DNA of 27,739 nt from JAAYWY01 sp050945275. Lineage in GTDB: Bacteria > Bacillota > DTU030 > DUMP01. Location of the stretch: NCBI GenBank assembly GCA_050945275.1, contig JBMNSQ010000008.1, positions 1-27,739 on the forward strand, given 5' to 3'. Below are positions 15,578 to 22,733 of this stretch, in pieces; position 1 is the first letter of the stretch, and each line of letters begins with the position of its first letter. Position numbers and translations under genes: made by a program. The notes beneath the pieces were generated by a model, which had not been told where the DNA came from, searched no databases, and saw nothing but the letters and a program-made list of their open reading frames with translations.

Positions 15578-15604
15578 ACCTTTCACCTCCTTTATGTAAA
15601 AGAA

Positions 15605-15622
15605 GCCGAGTGAATACTCGGC
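15605..15622 (-). promoter_or_regulatory. Terminator-like hairpin in the rny leader
   Basis: GCCGAGT (15605-15611) pairs perfectly with ACTCGGC (15616-15622) across a 4-base loop. Read on the minus strand it is followed by TTCTTTTA and, some 12 bases after the stem, by the rny ribosome binding site. Two smaller stems lie before it in the leader (ATGAG...CTCAT and GGTAT...ATACC). The position suggests an attenuator or an element controlling rny mRNA stability; no function is proven by the sequence. Confidence 0.55.
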
Positions 15623-15690
15623 GCAGGTATGCCATACCATGAGACAGAACCTCATATTGTATAGTCAAGCATACTTAAGCCCACAAGTTC

Positions 15691-15719
15691 ATTGTAAGTT
15701 AACCTGTTTCTGTTGTCAA
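15691..15719 (-). promoter_or_regulatory. Sigma-A-type promoter of rny
   Basis: On the minus strand a consensus -35 TTGACA (15714-15719) and a near-consensus -10 TACAAT (15691-15696) are 17 bases apart. Transcription would start near 15684, giving a leader of about 107 bases before the putative ATT start. The site lies in the only sizeable gap between recX and rny. A second -10-like TATACAAT occurs about 25 bases downstream with a weak TTGTGG -35. Confidence 0.8.
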
Positions 15720-15737
15720 GAAGCACCAATTAATACA

Positions 15738-16220
15738 CTAAAATAGCTCTCGCAAGCAACAATTTACGCTTTCTAGGTCGTAGCCACGGCGCAACAGGTA
15801 ATTTCCTAAACGAGCCAGTTTCTTTTGGGGCTCAATATGGGATAATGTCCCTAGTTTTCTTCTCGCCTCTTGCAAACATAACCTCTGCACCAAGTCAGTA
15901 TCCACAGAGCCCATAACTTGGTTTACGATTTCCACATCTATGCCTCGTTGCCGTAATCGCTGCTCAATCCGTCGCGGTCCCAGATACCGCTCCTTTAGAT
16001 AGCGCTCCATTTCGCGAGCAGCTAGCTCGGGATCGTTAATGTAGCCATATTCCTCCATTGCCTGTAATGTGCCCAAGCAAACATTAAGGTCAAACCCTTT
16101 TTCGAAAAGCCGCTTCTTAAGTTCCGCTTTACTATACGAGCGTCGACTAAGTAACTTAAAGGCATAACTCTTGGCAGCGTTCAAAGACTCTGGCTTAGTA
16201 GTACGAGTAACCTTAAACAC
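15738..16220 (-). CDS. recX: RecX regulatory protein
   Basis: Small helical protein that binds RecA filaments and modulates their assembly. 160 residues, with three-helix repeats typical of RecX: AKSYAFKLLSRRSYSKAELKKRL, then GYINDPELAAREMERYLKERYLGPRRIEQRLRQRG, then a third repeat ending in RRGYDLESVNCCLRELF. It starts at GTG 16220, two bases after the recA stop, and uses AAGGA that forms the end of recA, so translation of the two is very likely coupled. The tight recA-recX pair is common. Confidence 0.92.
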   Translation of the reverse strand: MFKVTRTTKPESLNAAKSYAFKLLSRRSYSKAELKKRLFEKGFDLNVCLGTLQAMEEYGYINDPELAAREMERYLKERYLGPRRIEQRLRQRGIDVEIVNQVMGSVDTDLVQRLCLQEARRKLGTLSHIEPQKKLARLGNYLLRRGYDLESVNCCLRELF

Positions 16221-16222
16221 AT

Positions 16223-17257
16223 TTATTCCTTAGCAGGATCAGAATCGGCCGTGGATTCCGCCTTGGCTGATCCAATATTAAAAGCCTCTCTAACGGCGGC
16301 TTCAATAGGCTCGCGTATTTCAGGATTATTTCGCAGGAACTCACGAACATTGTCTTTACCCTGACCCAAGCGCTCGCCCTGATAGGAGAACCAGGATCCG
16401 CTCTTGTCGACGATTTCTTGTTGAACCGCCAGGTCAAGAATGCTGCTTTCTCGAGAAATGCCTTCACCATAAATTATGTCAAATTCAGCCTGTTTAAACG
16501 GTGGCGCGACCTTATTCTTTACGACTTTCACCCTAGTTCTTGTTCCGTAGACATCGGTACCGCGTTTTAGTGATTCTAGTTTTCGAACCTCTAAACGAAC
16601 TGAAGAATAGAACTTAAGAGCTCGTCCACCTGGAGTTACCTCCGGATTACCAAACATAATTCCAACCTTTTCTCTTAATTGATTAATAAAAATAGCGGTA
16701 GTACGAGACTTACTTATAACCCCTGCTAGCTTACGCAAAGCTTGAGACATTAGCCTGGCTTGCAGGCCTACATGGGTATCACCCATATCCCCTTCGATCT
16801 CAGCTCGAGGTACCAGTGCCGCGACCGAGTCCACAACTATAATATCTACCGCACCGCTACGAACTAGAGCTTCGGCAATATCAAGGGCTTGTTCCCCTGT
16901 ATCCGGTTGTGATATCAAAAGATCATCGGTATTAACTCCTAAGTTATGAGCGTACACTGGGTCAAGAGCATGTTCAGCATCGATAAAAGCAGCCGTTCCA
17001 CCCATTTTTTGAGCCTCAGCAATCATATGAAGGGCTACAGTAGTTTTCCCAGAAGATTCTGGGCCAAAGATCTCAACAATACGCCCCCGAGGAATTCCAC
17101 CTACCCCTAAGGCAATATCTATACTCAGACAGCCCGTAGGGATTACATCTATGTTCATTCTTTCGGCTACTTCTCCTAGACGCATAACTGCGCCTTTACC
17201 AAACTGCTTTTCGATTTGATGAAGTGTCATCTGCAAAGCTTTCTCTTTCTGTGACAA
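16223..17257 (-). CDS. recA: RecA recombinase
   Basis: ATP-dependent strand-exchange protein and co-protease of the SOS response. 344 residues, normal length. The Walker A motif GPESSGKT is at 65-72, Walker B DIIVVDSVAAL at about 138-148, and the L2 region reads MFGNPEVTPGGRALKF. The C-terminal tail is acidic (ending in STADSDPAKE). It starts at TTG 17257 with AAGGAGG 7 bases upstream. Only 13 bases separate it from thpR, leaving little room for a dedicated promoter there. I saw no GAAC-N4-GTTC LexA site in a limited scan upstream. Confidence 0.98.
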   Translation of the reverse strand: MSQKEKALQMTLHQIEKQFGKGAVMRLGEVAERMNIDVIPTGCLSIDIALGVGGIPRGRIVEIFGPESSGKTTVALHMIAEAQKMGGTAAFIDAEHALDPVYAHNLGVNTDDLLISQPDTGEQALDIAEALVRSGAVDIIVVDSVAALVPRAEIEGDMGDTHVGLQARLMSQALRKLAGVISKSRTTAIFINQLREKVGIMFGNPEVTPGGRALKFYSSVRLEVRKLESLKRGTDVYGTRTRVKVVKNKVAPPFKQAEFDIIYGEGISRESSILDLAVQQEIVDKSGSWFSYQGERLGQGKDNVREFLRNNPEIREPIEAAVREAFNIGSAKAESTADSDPAKE

Positions 17258-17270
17258 ACGAAGGCCTCCT

Positions 17271-17810
17271 TTATAATAAATTAAAAGTGCTTAGCGGTCT
17301 ATATTGTGGTCCACTTGGAGTTAGAATGCTTTCGTATAATACGACGCTGTCCACCTTTACCGCCTCTTGTATCTCGGGAACAATCGGTAAAGACACCGGT
17401 GTTGGCCGACGAAGCCGGCCCAAAGTCAGGTGCGGAGTGAAGGGCTTGGTTTCGCATGGAAAACCTAATTTCACCAAGCACTGTTCTAAATCCCGTTGTA
17501 ATCGTTGCAAGCACCGCTTATCATCTTTAACACCAGCCCATAGTATGCGAGCCCTCTGCAGATAAGGAAAAACCCCGATACCGCTGATATTGAAAGTGAA
17601 CTGGGAAAATTCACCCAAAGCTGCAGCGGTAGCGGTGGTTAAAACTTGTATCTTGGCAGGGTTAACTTCACCTAAGAACTTTAGTGTTAGGTGTAAATTT
17701 TCTCCCTTTACCCACTTTGCATTATCTACGCTTTGTGCTAATAGATCTTGCCACGCAGTCAATTGCGTCCGTATACCAGGTGGTAGTGGTGCCGCTAAAA
17801 ATAAACGCAT
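17271..17810 (-). CDS. thpR: RNA 2',3'-cyclic phosphodiesterase (2H family)
   Basis: Member of the LigT/ThpR branch of the 2H phosphoesterases, which open 2',3'-cyclic phosphates at RNA ends. 179 residues with the two signature motifs: His40-Leu-Thr42 (ENLHLTLKFLG) and His127-Leu-Thr129 (TPHLTLGRL). ATG 17810 is preceded by GGGGAT. It lies 14 bases after the metallophosphoesterase gene and 13 bases before recA, so the three are probably co-transcribed. Placement near cinA and recA recurs in Firmicutes, but its role there is unclear. Confidence 0.9.
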   Translation of the reverse strand: MRLFLAAPLPPGIRTQLTAWQDLLAQSVDNAKWVKGENLHLTLKFLGEVNPAKIQVLTTATAAALGEFSQFTFNISGIGVFPYLQRARILWAGVKDDKRCLQRLQRDLEQCLVKLGFPCETKPFTPHLTLGRLRRPTPVSLPIVPEIQEAVKVDSVVLYESILTPSGPQYRPLSTFNLL

Positions 17811-17824
17811 AATGCATCCCCTGA

Positions 17825-19189
17825 CTATGAAATCGCTGTCCGTGTGAGCTCAAATCTGTTCTCTCGCGGATAAAGACAAATGATATCCACAGCATCTAAC
17901 ACTGGAGTTAATCCGCTGGTATCAATATAAAGAAGGGCTGCTGTAAGTGCAACTTCTTTTTCTCGTAGCAAGCCTCGAACACCTGCTCCCCCAGTTGTTC
18001 CGGCGTTGATAAGAACGGTTCCGGTACTTATATCAATACGGCTTGTATGAGTATGGCCAGTAAGAATTACCGGTATCTCGCCTACAAAGTGCTCCGCGAT
18101 GGCAGGATTGTGAACTGCTAATATAAAAGGTGCCTGGTTCATGGATTGTAGCCAGCCTTGGATAATATCAACCTGGGCTGATATCTGGTCTGACGAAGCA
18201 GGAGTCAGATTATGAGTCAAGGAGCCAGGATCTCTAATGCCCATAATTTTAATATTATTAACCTCTTCAATTCCTTCGAGCAGTGTTACCCCTGTCATGT
18301 CAGCAACTTTCTCAGCAATAATAGGAGAATCATGATTGCCTAAAACAAGGTAGTAAGGAGTCTCAAGATCGGTTAAGTGTTTAAGGACTGTATCCTCCAC
18401 CGTAGTGCCAAAGTCAGTAAGATCGCCTGTGTCGATAATAAGATCTGGTATAAAATTATTATTGATTTCAGAAATAAAATCTATCGCTAAAGGGTTATTG
18501 TGCAGATCAGAAACATGGAGGACTTTAAAATCATTCTCTAGCTTCTCTGGTGGTAGCTGAGAATTAGTTTTGGCCATAACCTGACGCAGGTTCTGAACAA
18601 ACACCCTAACGTTACCACCGAGGTCATTCCAGTCTTCCCATGCATTTTGTGCTAACCCCAAAGCCCATGGAGCACCTTTTAACGCCCCATTGTACACGGG
18701 GCTGCTAAAACCATGGAGGTCATAGGTAGCGCTAGTGACTAAAACCATTATAAACACCACAGCAATGCCGGAAGATAGCCCATATAGAAAGTCACGCCGG
18801 CTGCGTCTTATCCACAAACTGCCAAAAGCTCCTCCCAGGGCGGCAATTAGTGTCATTTTGATGGCAAACCGGCTCAGCAGTTTCCATTTCAACGAAAACA
18901 AAGTGGCTATTAAGGCATCTTTGGAACCTGGGGTATTTATTAGCTGTTGCAGTCCATCAAAATCTACACTCTTTAAGGTTAGTACCAAATTCCAAGGAGC
19001 CAGGTGAGTCTTGGCTCCTACCGAGCCCACCGGCGGGAGCTCCATTTTAGTTAGTCCTGAACCAGGAGTCAAGCTTAGAGAAAAGCGAAAGGCCGCCAGC
19101 TGGTGGTCCGTGGTAGGAACTGCTATAAAAAGAAACAATAATGCTCCCGCTACGGCACACAGAATTATAGAGAGTTCCTTTCGCTTCAT
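17825..19189 (-). CDS. Membrane-anchored calcineurin-like metallophosphoesterase
   Basis: 454 residues in two parts. The first roughly 210 carry an N-terminal membrane helix (about 7-24), an extracytoplasmic segment (about 25-105) and two further helices (about 109-126 and 135-153). The second is a metallophosphoesterase domain with motifs in order: Asp228-x-His230 (VSDLHNNP), GDLTD (255-259), GNHD (284-287), a conserved His in LAVHNPA and GHTHTSR. With three membrane segments the catalytic domain would face outward if the N-terminus is inside; this is inference. The substrate is unknown; relatives act on lipids, nucleotides or phosphoproteins. ATG 19189 has AAGGAG 7 bases upstream. It starts 16 bases after cinA. 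The N-terminal half matches no family I can name. Confidence 0.85.
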   Translation of the reverse strand: MKRKELSIILCAVAGALLFLFIAVPTTDHQLAAFRFSLSLTPGSGLTKMELPPVGSVGAKTHLAPWNLVLTLKSVDFDGLQQLINTPGSKDALIATLFSLKWKLLSRFAIKMTLIAALGGAFGSLWIRRSRRDFLYGLSSGIAVVFIMVLVTSATYDLHGFSSPVYNGALKGAPWALGLAQNAWEDWNDLGGNVRVFVQNLRQVMAKTNSQLPPEKLENDFKVLHVSDLHNNPLAIDFISEINNNFIPDLIIDTGDLTDFGTTVEDTVLKHLTDLETPYYLVLGNHDSPIIAEKVADMTGVTLLEGIEEVNNIKIMGIRDPGSLTHNLTPASSDQISAQVDIIQGWLQSMNQAPFILAVHNPAIAEHFVGEIPVILTGHTHTSRIDISTGTVLINAGTTGGAGVRGLLREKEVALTAALLYIDTSGLTPVLDAVDIICLYPRENRFELTRTAIS

Positions 19190-19205
19190 TTTGTCGCTCC
19201 TTAAC

Positions 19206-20453
19206 CTATATATTAGCCCTCAATATCCGCTGCCGTACCATGTTTAACAAAGCCTGAGCGGACCGTTGTTTAATAATTGTGCGGACACCACGCCATTCGT
19301 AGCGACAAGAATGTACACCTGCTTGATCGGCTACAGCAATATATACCAGCCCGACAGGCTTTTCGGGTGTACCCCCGCTCGGGCCTGCGATACCGGTAAC
19401 CGCAGCACCAATATCTACCTGAGCTAGACGACGAATGCCATTAGCCATGGCTTCGACTACTTCTTGGCTTACGGCACCATGTTGCTCTAGCATTTTGGCC
19501 GGTACTTTTAGTAGTTGTTCTTTCATCTTGTCGCTATAAGAGACTAGACCACCTTGAAAATAAGCTGAACTTCCAGGTACATTTGTTAACCAGTGAGCTA
19601 CCAGACCTCCGGTACATGATTCAGCCACTGCTAACTTCAGGTTGTGCTTGGCCAGTAGATTACCCACAACCTCTTGCATTGTTTCTTCGTCATAAGCAAA
19701 AATATATTCTCCTAAGCGGGAATAGAGTTTTTCCTCCAGTGAGGATAAAAGATCATCCGCTTCTTGTTCTGTAGTTGCCTTAGCCGTAAGTCGAAATTGA
19801 ATCTCTGTTGCCTTAGCATAGGACGCTAAAGTTGGGTTAGAGCTCATAACCAAGTCTTTTATCTGTTCTTCAGCCGCTGATTCGCCTATACCGTATGTCT
19901 TAACAATTCGTGACCTTATAACGGTGTGTTTCCCCCCTAAGACATTGGCCAACCGCGGTACTACATGGTTTTCAAACATTGGCTTAAGTTCAAACGGAGG
20001 TCCAGGCAGAATTATTATAATTTTACCATCGTGTTCAAGCCAAACGCCAGGCGCAGTACCATTGGGGTTCGATAACGCTTCTCCTCCCTTAGGAAGAAAA
20101 GCCTGCTTAATGTTGTTATCTGTCATGTGATGTCCACGTTTAGTAAAATGGCAGCGAATTTCCTCTAAAGAAGGCTGATCCAAAATTAGCTTCAAATGCA
20201 AAAAATCAGCCACTGTCTCCTTAGTGATATCATCTTGGGTCGGCCCAAGCCCTCCGGTCAAAATAATAATGTTGGCGCGCTGGCAAGCCGCCTCCAGCGC
20301 CAGTTTAAGTCGCCCGGCATTATCGCCAACTGTAATAATATGGTGAAGCCCGATGCCTAGCGCCGCTAGCTGTTCTCCCAGATATTGAGCATTGGTGTTA
20401 GCTATCTGGCCAAGCAAGAGCTCCGTACCTACCGAGATAATCTCAGCTTCCAT
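19206..20453 (-). CDS. cinA: CinA family protein (nicotinamide-nucleotide amidase / ADP-ribose pyrophosphatase)
   Basis: Competence/damage-inducible protein CinA. Its C-terminal domain deamidates NMN in NAD recycling, and its N-terminal COG1058 (MoCF-like) domain has ADP-ribose pyrophosphatase activity in studied members. About 415 residues from ATG 20453, which is preceded by GGTGG at 7 bases; the in-frame ATG at 20483 is less likely. N-terminal domain: IISVGTELLLGQIANTN, then TGGLGPTQDDITKE (GGLGPT loop) and LPGPPFELKPMFE. C-terminal domain from about residue 250 with VAESCTGGLVAHWLTNVPGS and VTGIAGPSGGTPEKPVG. The gene order pgsA-...-cinA-...-recA is as in B. subtilis. Confidence 0.95.
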   Translation of the reverse strand: MEAEIISVGTELLLGQIANTNAQYLGEQLAALGIGLHHIITVGDNAGRLKLALEAACQRANIIILTGGLGPTQDDITKETVADFLHLKLILDQPSLEEIRCHFTKRGHHMTDNNIKQAFLPKGGEALSNPNGTAPGVWLEHDGKIIIILPGPPFELKPMFENHVVPRLANVLGGKHTVIRSRIVKTYGIGESAAEEQIKDLVMSSNPTLASYAKATEIQFRLTAKATTEQEADDLLSSLEEKLYSRLGEYIFAYDEETMQEVVGNLLAKHNLKLAVAESCTGGLVAHWLTNVPGSSAYFQGGLVSYSDKMKEQLLKVPAKMLEQHGAVSQEVVEAMANGIRRLAQVDIGAAVTGIAGPSGGTPEKPVGLVYIAVADQAGVHSCRYEWRGVRTIIKQRSAQALLNMVRQRILRANI

Positions 20454-20568
20454 GTTGTTACCACCATCTCTCCCCGTATTCATCTGTTGTCGGCATTCAT
20501 TTTTAATTTCGGCGTACGGAAAGTTTCTCCTGCTAGTATCTCAAAAAACCTTGCCCTAGATGGACCGG
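20454..20568 (-). other. Gap between the FtsH-like gene and cinA
   Basis: About 115 bases without a gene. The end of the protease gene and its stop codon can form a short hairpin (ACTGGCT...AGCCGGT), but the T-run (GGTTTTTTG) comes too late for a standard terminator. A block with GCAGGAG and, about 20 bases on, GCCGAAATT lies near 20510-20531 on the minus strand. I have an uncertain recollection of similar intergenic elements in Clostridia. No clear promoter was found. Confidence 0.35.
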
Positions 20569-22092
20569 CTAAACAGCCAGTACCCCGTTAGCATATGACT
20601 TAGATGAATCAGTTACAGTAGTTTCACTAATTAAACTAGCTCTTAAATCGCCCCCGTCTAACCTTTCTTTTTCCAGTAGTTTTTCCGTTACTTTCAAAAC
20701 AGCAGATTGTTGCTCTAATAAAATACGAGTAGCTTGTTCTTTTTCATCATTTAAAATCTTGCTAATGGCATTTTGTAATTGCGCCGGGGCTAAATCATTT
20801 ACCGAGACTAACCCTAAGGATGACATACCCACTTGAACCATCTTTCGAGCAATACCCACTGCTTGCTCCAGGTCACCCTGGGCACCGGTGCTAACAACCC
20901 CAAGTACTAGTTCTTCTGCTGCTAATCCAGCGAGTAACATTTTAAGCTGGTTTCTTAGATAAGTCTCAGTGTACAGATAATAATCATCCTCTGGTATCTG
21001 TCTGGTATAACCTAGCGCCTGACCACGAGATATTATAGTCAAAGTAGCTACTGATCCCGGTTTCACCGCTTCGCTCACTATGGCATGGCCAACTTCGTGT
21101 ACGGCGATACGCCTGAGCTGCTCTTTTTCAGGTCGACGGTCTAGTTTTGCGCCCAAGGATACTTTGTCGATGGATTCTATTAGATGTTGTTGGCAAATAA
21201 CACTGTTATTTTCTCGCAATGCTAAAATAGCAGCTTCGTTAGCCAAGCTTTCCAGATGTGCACCAGAAAAACCAAAAGTAGCCTTAGCAATTTCAATTAA
21301 ACTAACATCCTGGCTCAACGGCTTGTTCCGAGTATGCAGTTTTAGAATCTGAAGGCGGCCTTCCTGATCAGGAAGATCTACCCGTACCACACGATCGAAA
21401 CGTCCCGGTCGAAGAAGTGCTGGGTCGAGCATATCCTGACGGTTAGTAGCAGCGATAACTAGAATCCTATTATCCTCCGAATTTTTTATTCCATCCATTT
21501 CGGTTAAGAGCTGGTTTAGTGTTTGGTCATACTCCAAATGCCCTTGGTACTGCCCTCGCTTAGTACCTAGGACATCAATTTCATCAATGAAAATTATCGC
21601 GGTTTTTTTATGCTCTCGATCTATCAATTCACGGGCTTGTTTGAACAAAGATCTTACCCTTTGTGCTCCAACACCGGCATACATTTCAATAAATTCGCTG
21701 CCAGCTGCTGTCAAAAACGCTGCATCTGTATAGCTGGCGGCAGCCTTAGCCAGCAAAGTTTTTCCTGTGCCCGGTGGACCGGACAAGAGAATCCCTTTGA
21801 GAGGCCTGATGCCAAGGGCAGTTGCTTTTTTTTCGGCTTTAATGAATTCCAAGGCTTCTTGCAATTCTTTCTTAGCAGTTTCCTGACCACCGATTTGTTC
21901 AAACGTAATTCGGGGCAAGATGGTCCCTGAACCTCCTTCACCCAAACGACGACTAATGGTCTTGAGTCCGCCACGCTCGTAAAAAATATACAGTAAAACC
22001 CCTATCAAAAAGAGTGGCAGCAAATCCCATCCACGTAGTAGCAAAAAAACCAGGCATCCTATGGCTATGCCTAATGTCATTTCCTTTTTCAT
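20569..22092 (-). CDS. Short FtsH-like AAA+ zinc metalloprotease
   Basis: Membrane-bound ATP-dependent protease of the FtsH (M41) type. 507 residues, against about 600-650 for housekeeping FtsH. Two hydrophobic segments (about 6-19 and 22-37) follow each other almost without a loop, so the usual extracytoplasmic domain is missing. AAA+ motifs: Walker A GPPGTGKT (105-112), pore loop EMYAGVGAQR (about 136-145, where FtsH usually has FVG), Walker B IIFIDE (166-171) and the second region of homology up to RPGRFDR. Protease motifs: HEVGH (332-336) and the third zinc ligand Asp407 (STGAQGDLEQA). All catalytic residues are intact. The start overlaps the stop of the preceding gene (ATGA). Either an FtsH paralogue with special substrates or the only FtsH of the organism; the window cannot decide. 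Confidence 0.9.
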   Translation of the reverse strand: MKKEMTLGIAIGCLVFLLLRGWDLLPLFLIGVLLYIFYERGGLKTISRRLGEGGSGTILPRITFEQIGGQETAKKELQEALEFIKAEKKATALGIRPLKGILLSGPPGTGKTLLAKAAASYTDAAFLTAAGSEFIEMYAGVGAQRVRSLFKQARELIDREHKKTAIIFIDEIDVLGTKRGQYQGHLEYDQTLNQLLTEMDGIKNSEDNRILVIAATNRQDMLDPALLRPGRFDRVVRVDLPDQEGRLQILKLHTRNKPLSQDVSLIEIAKATFGFSGAHLESLANEAAILALRENNSVICQQHLIESIDKVSLGAKLDRRPEKEQLRRIAVHEVGHAIVSEAVKPGSVATLTIISRGQALGYTRQIPEDDYYLYTETYLRNQLKMLLAGLAAEELVLGVVSTGAQGDLEQAVGIARKMVQVGMSSLGLVSVNDLAPAQLQNAISKILNDEKEQATRILLEQQSAVLKVTEKLLEKERLDGGDLRASLISETTVTDSSKSYANGVLAV

Positions 22093-22628
22093 ATAATAGT
22101 CCCTGCCTCCTTCCTAGGCAGAACACGACGGCGCACTGCATATAAATAAGCTTCGTCCTGATATAATTCTAAATAAACAAATTCTTCGTCCACGTAAAAG
22201 CGTTCCCGCACCCCAAAGCGCGATGCCACTTCGTTAAGCTTTTCGGCAGCAGTGCTGAAATTCCCCTGAGCTACAGCCTCTTCAATATAAATCTGCATTT
22301 GCCGATAAAGCGTTTCCAGTTTTGGCGTACGATTATCGGTAACACGAAGCTCAAAGCTATCAGAACCCAGGGTACGCTTTGTTAGCTCAGTAACCTGCCG
22401 ATACACGGTCGGCAAATTACTTTCGTTGGCAAGATTAAGAGTTATATCGTAACTGCCAACGTATTTTTCCACAGTTACTTCTGTAACACCAGGAACAGAT
22501 TGCAGTTGTTCCAATAAAGGACGCTCAATAAACATGCGTCCATAAAACGCCTGACCGCCAACGAAAGCAACCAGCGTTAGTAGGGCTAAAGCCAGAACTA
22601 CATCTACCCTATATCCTCGATATTTCAC
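22089..22628 (-). CDS. Small membrane-anchored protein of unknown function
   Basis: I do not recognise this family. 179 residues with a basic N-terminus (KYRGYR), one membrane helix (about 9-28, DVVLALALLTLVAFVGGQAF), a soluble domain (about 30-95, with GVTEVTVEKYVGSYDITLNL suggesting a small alpha-beta fold) and a C-terminal helical part (about 105-178, including QMQIYIEEAVAQGNF and AAEKLNEVASRFGVRERF). It starts at GTG 22628 with GGGGGGAG 8 bases upstream. Its stop overlaps the start of the FtsH-like protease by four bases, so the two proteins are probably made together and may interact. An adaptor, inhibitor or substrate-recruiting role for the protease is inference. Confidence 0.8.
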   Translation of the reverse strand: MKYRGYRVDVVLALALLTLVAFVGGQAFYGRMFIERPLLEQLQSVPGVTEVTVEKYVGSYDITLNLANESNLPTVYRQVTELTKRTLGSDSFELRVTDNRTPKLETLYRQMQIYIEEAVAQGNFSTAAEKLNEVASRFGVRERFYVDEEFVYLELYQDEAYLYAVRRRVLPRKEAGTII

Positions 22629-22661
22629 GGCCAGGTCTCCCCCCTCTTATACCTGGCTTCA

Positions 22662-22714
22662 ATTATAACATAATAGGCCCTGCCGCTTAGCAGGCAAAGC
22701 CTGGTGGCAGGGCC
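22662..22714 (-). promoter_or_regulatory. Large hairpin followed by a TATAAT box
   Basis: GGCCCTGCC (22676-22684) and GGCAGGGCC (22706-22714) make a perfect 9-bp stem, with a second inner stem CAGGC/GCCTG (22691-22695, 22699-22703). On the minus strand it follows the pgsA stop codon by about 20 bases and is followed by TATTATGTTATAAT, only moderately T-rich, so termination is possible but not typical. The TATAAT (22662-22667) could be a -10 for the downstream membrane protein gene, but the hexamer 17 bases upstream is poor and lies in the hairpin. Confidence 0.5.
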
Positions 22715-22733
22715 AAAAAATACGTTTGTTATG

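Noticed and set aside
15578..15655. ATG at 15655 as start of rny
   Set aside because: No ribosome binding site precedes it, the added residues contain the leader hairpin and the ribosome binding site, and they put an unusual extension before the membrane helix.
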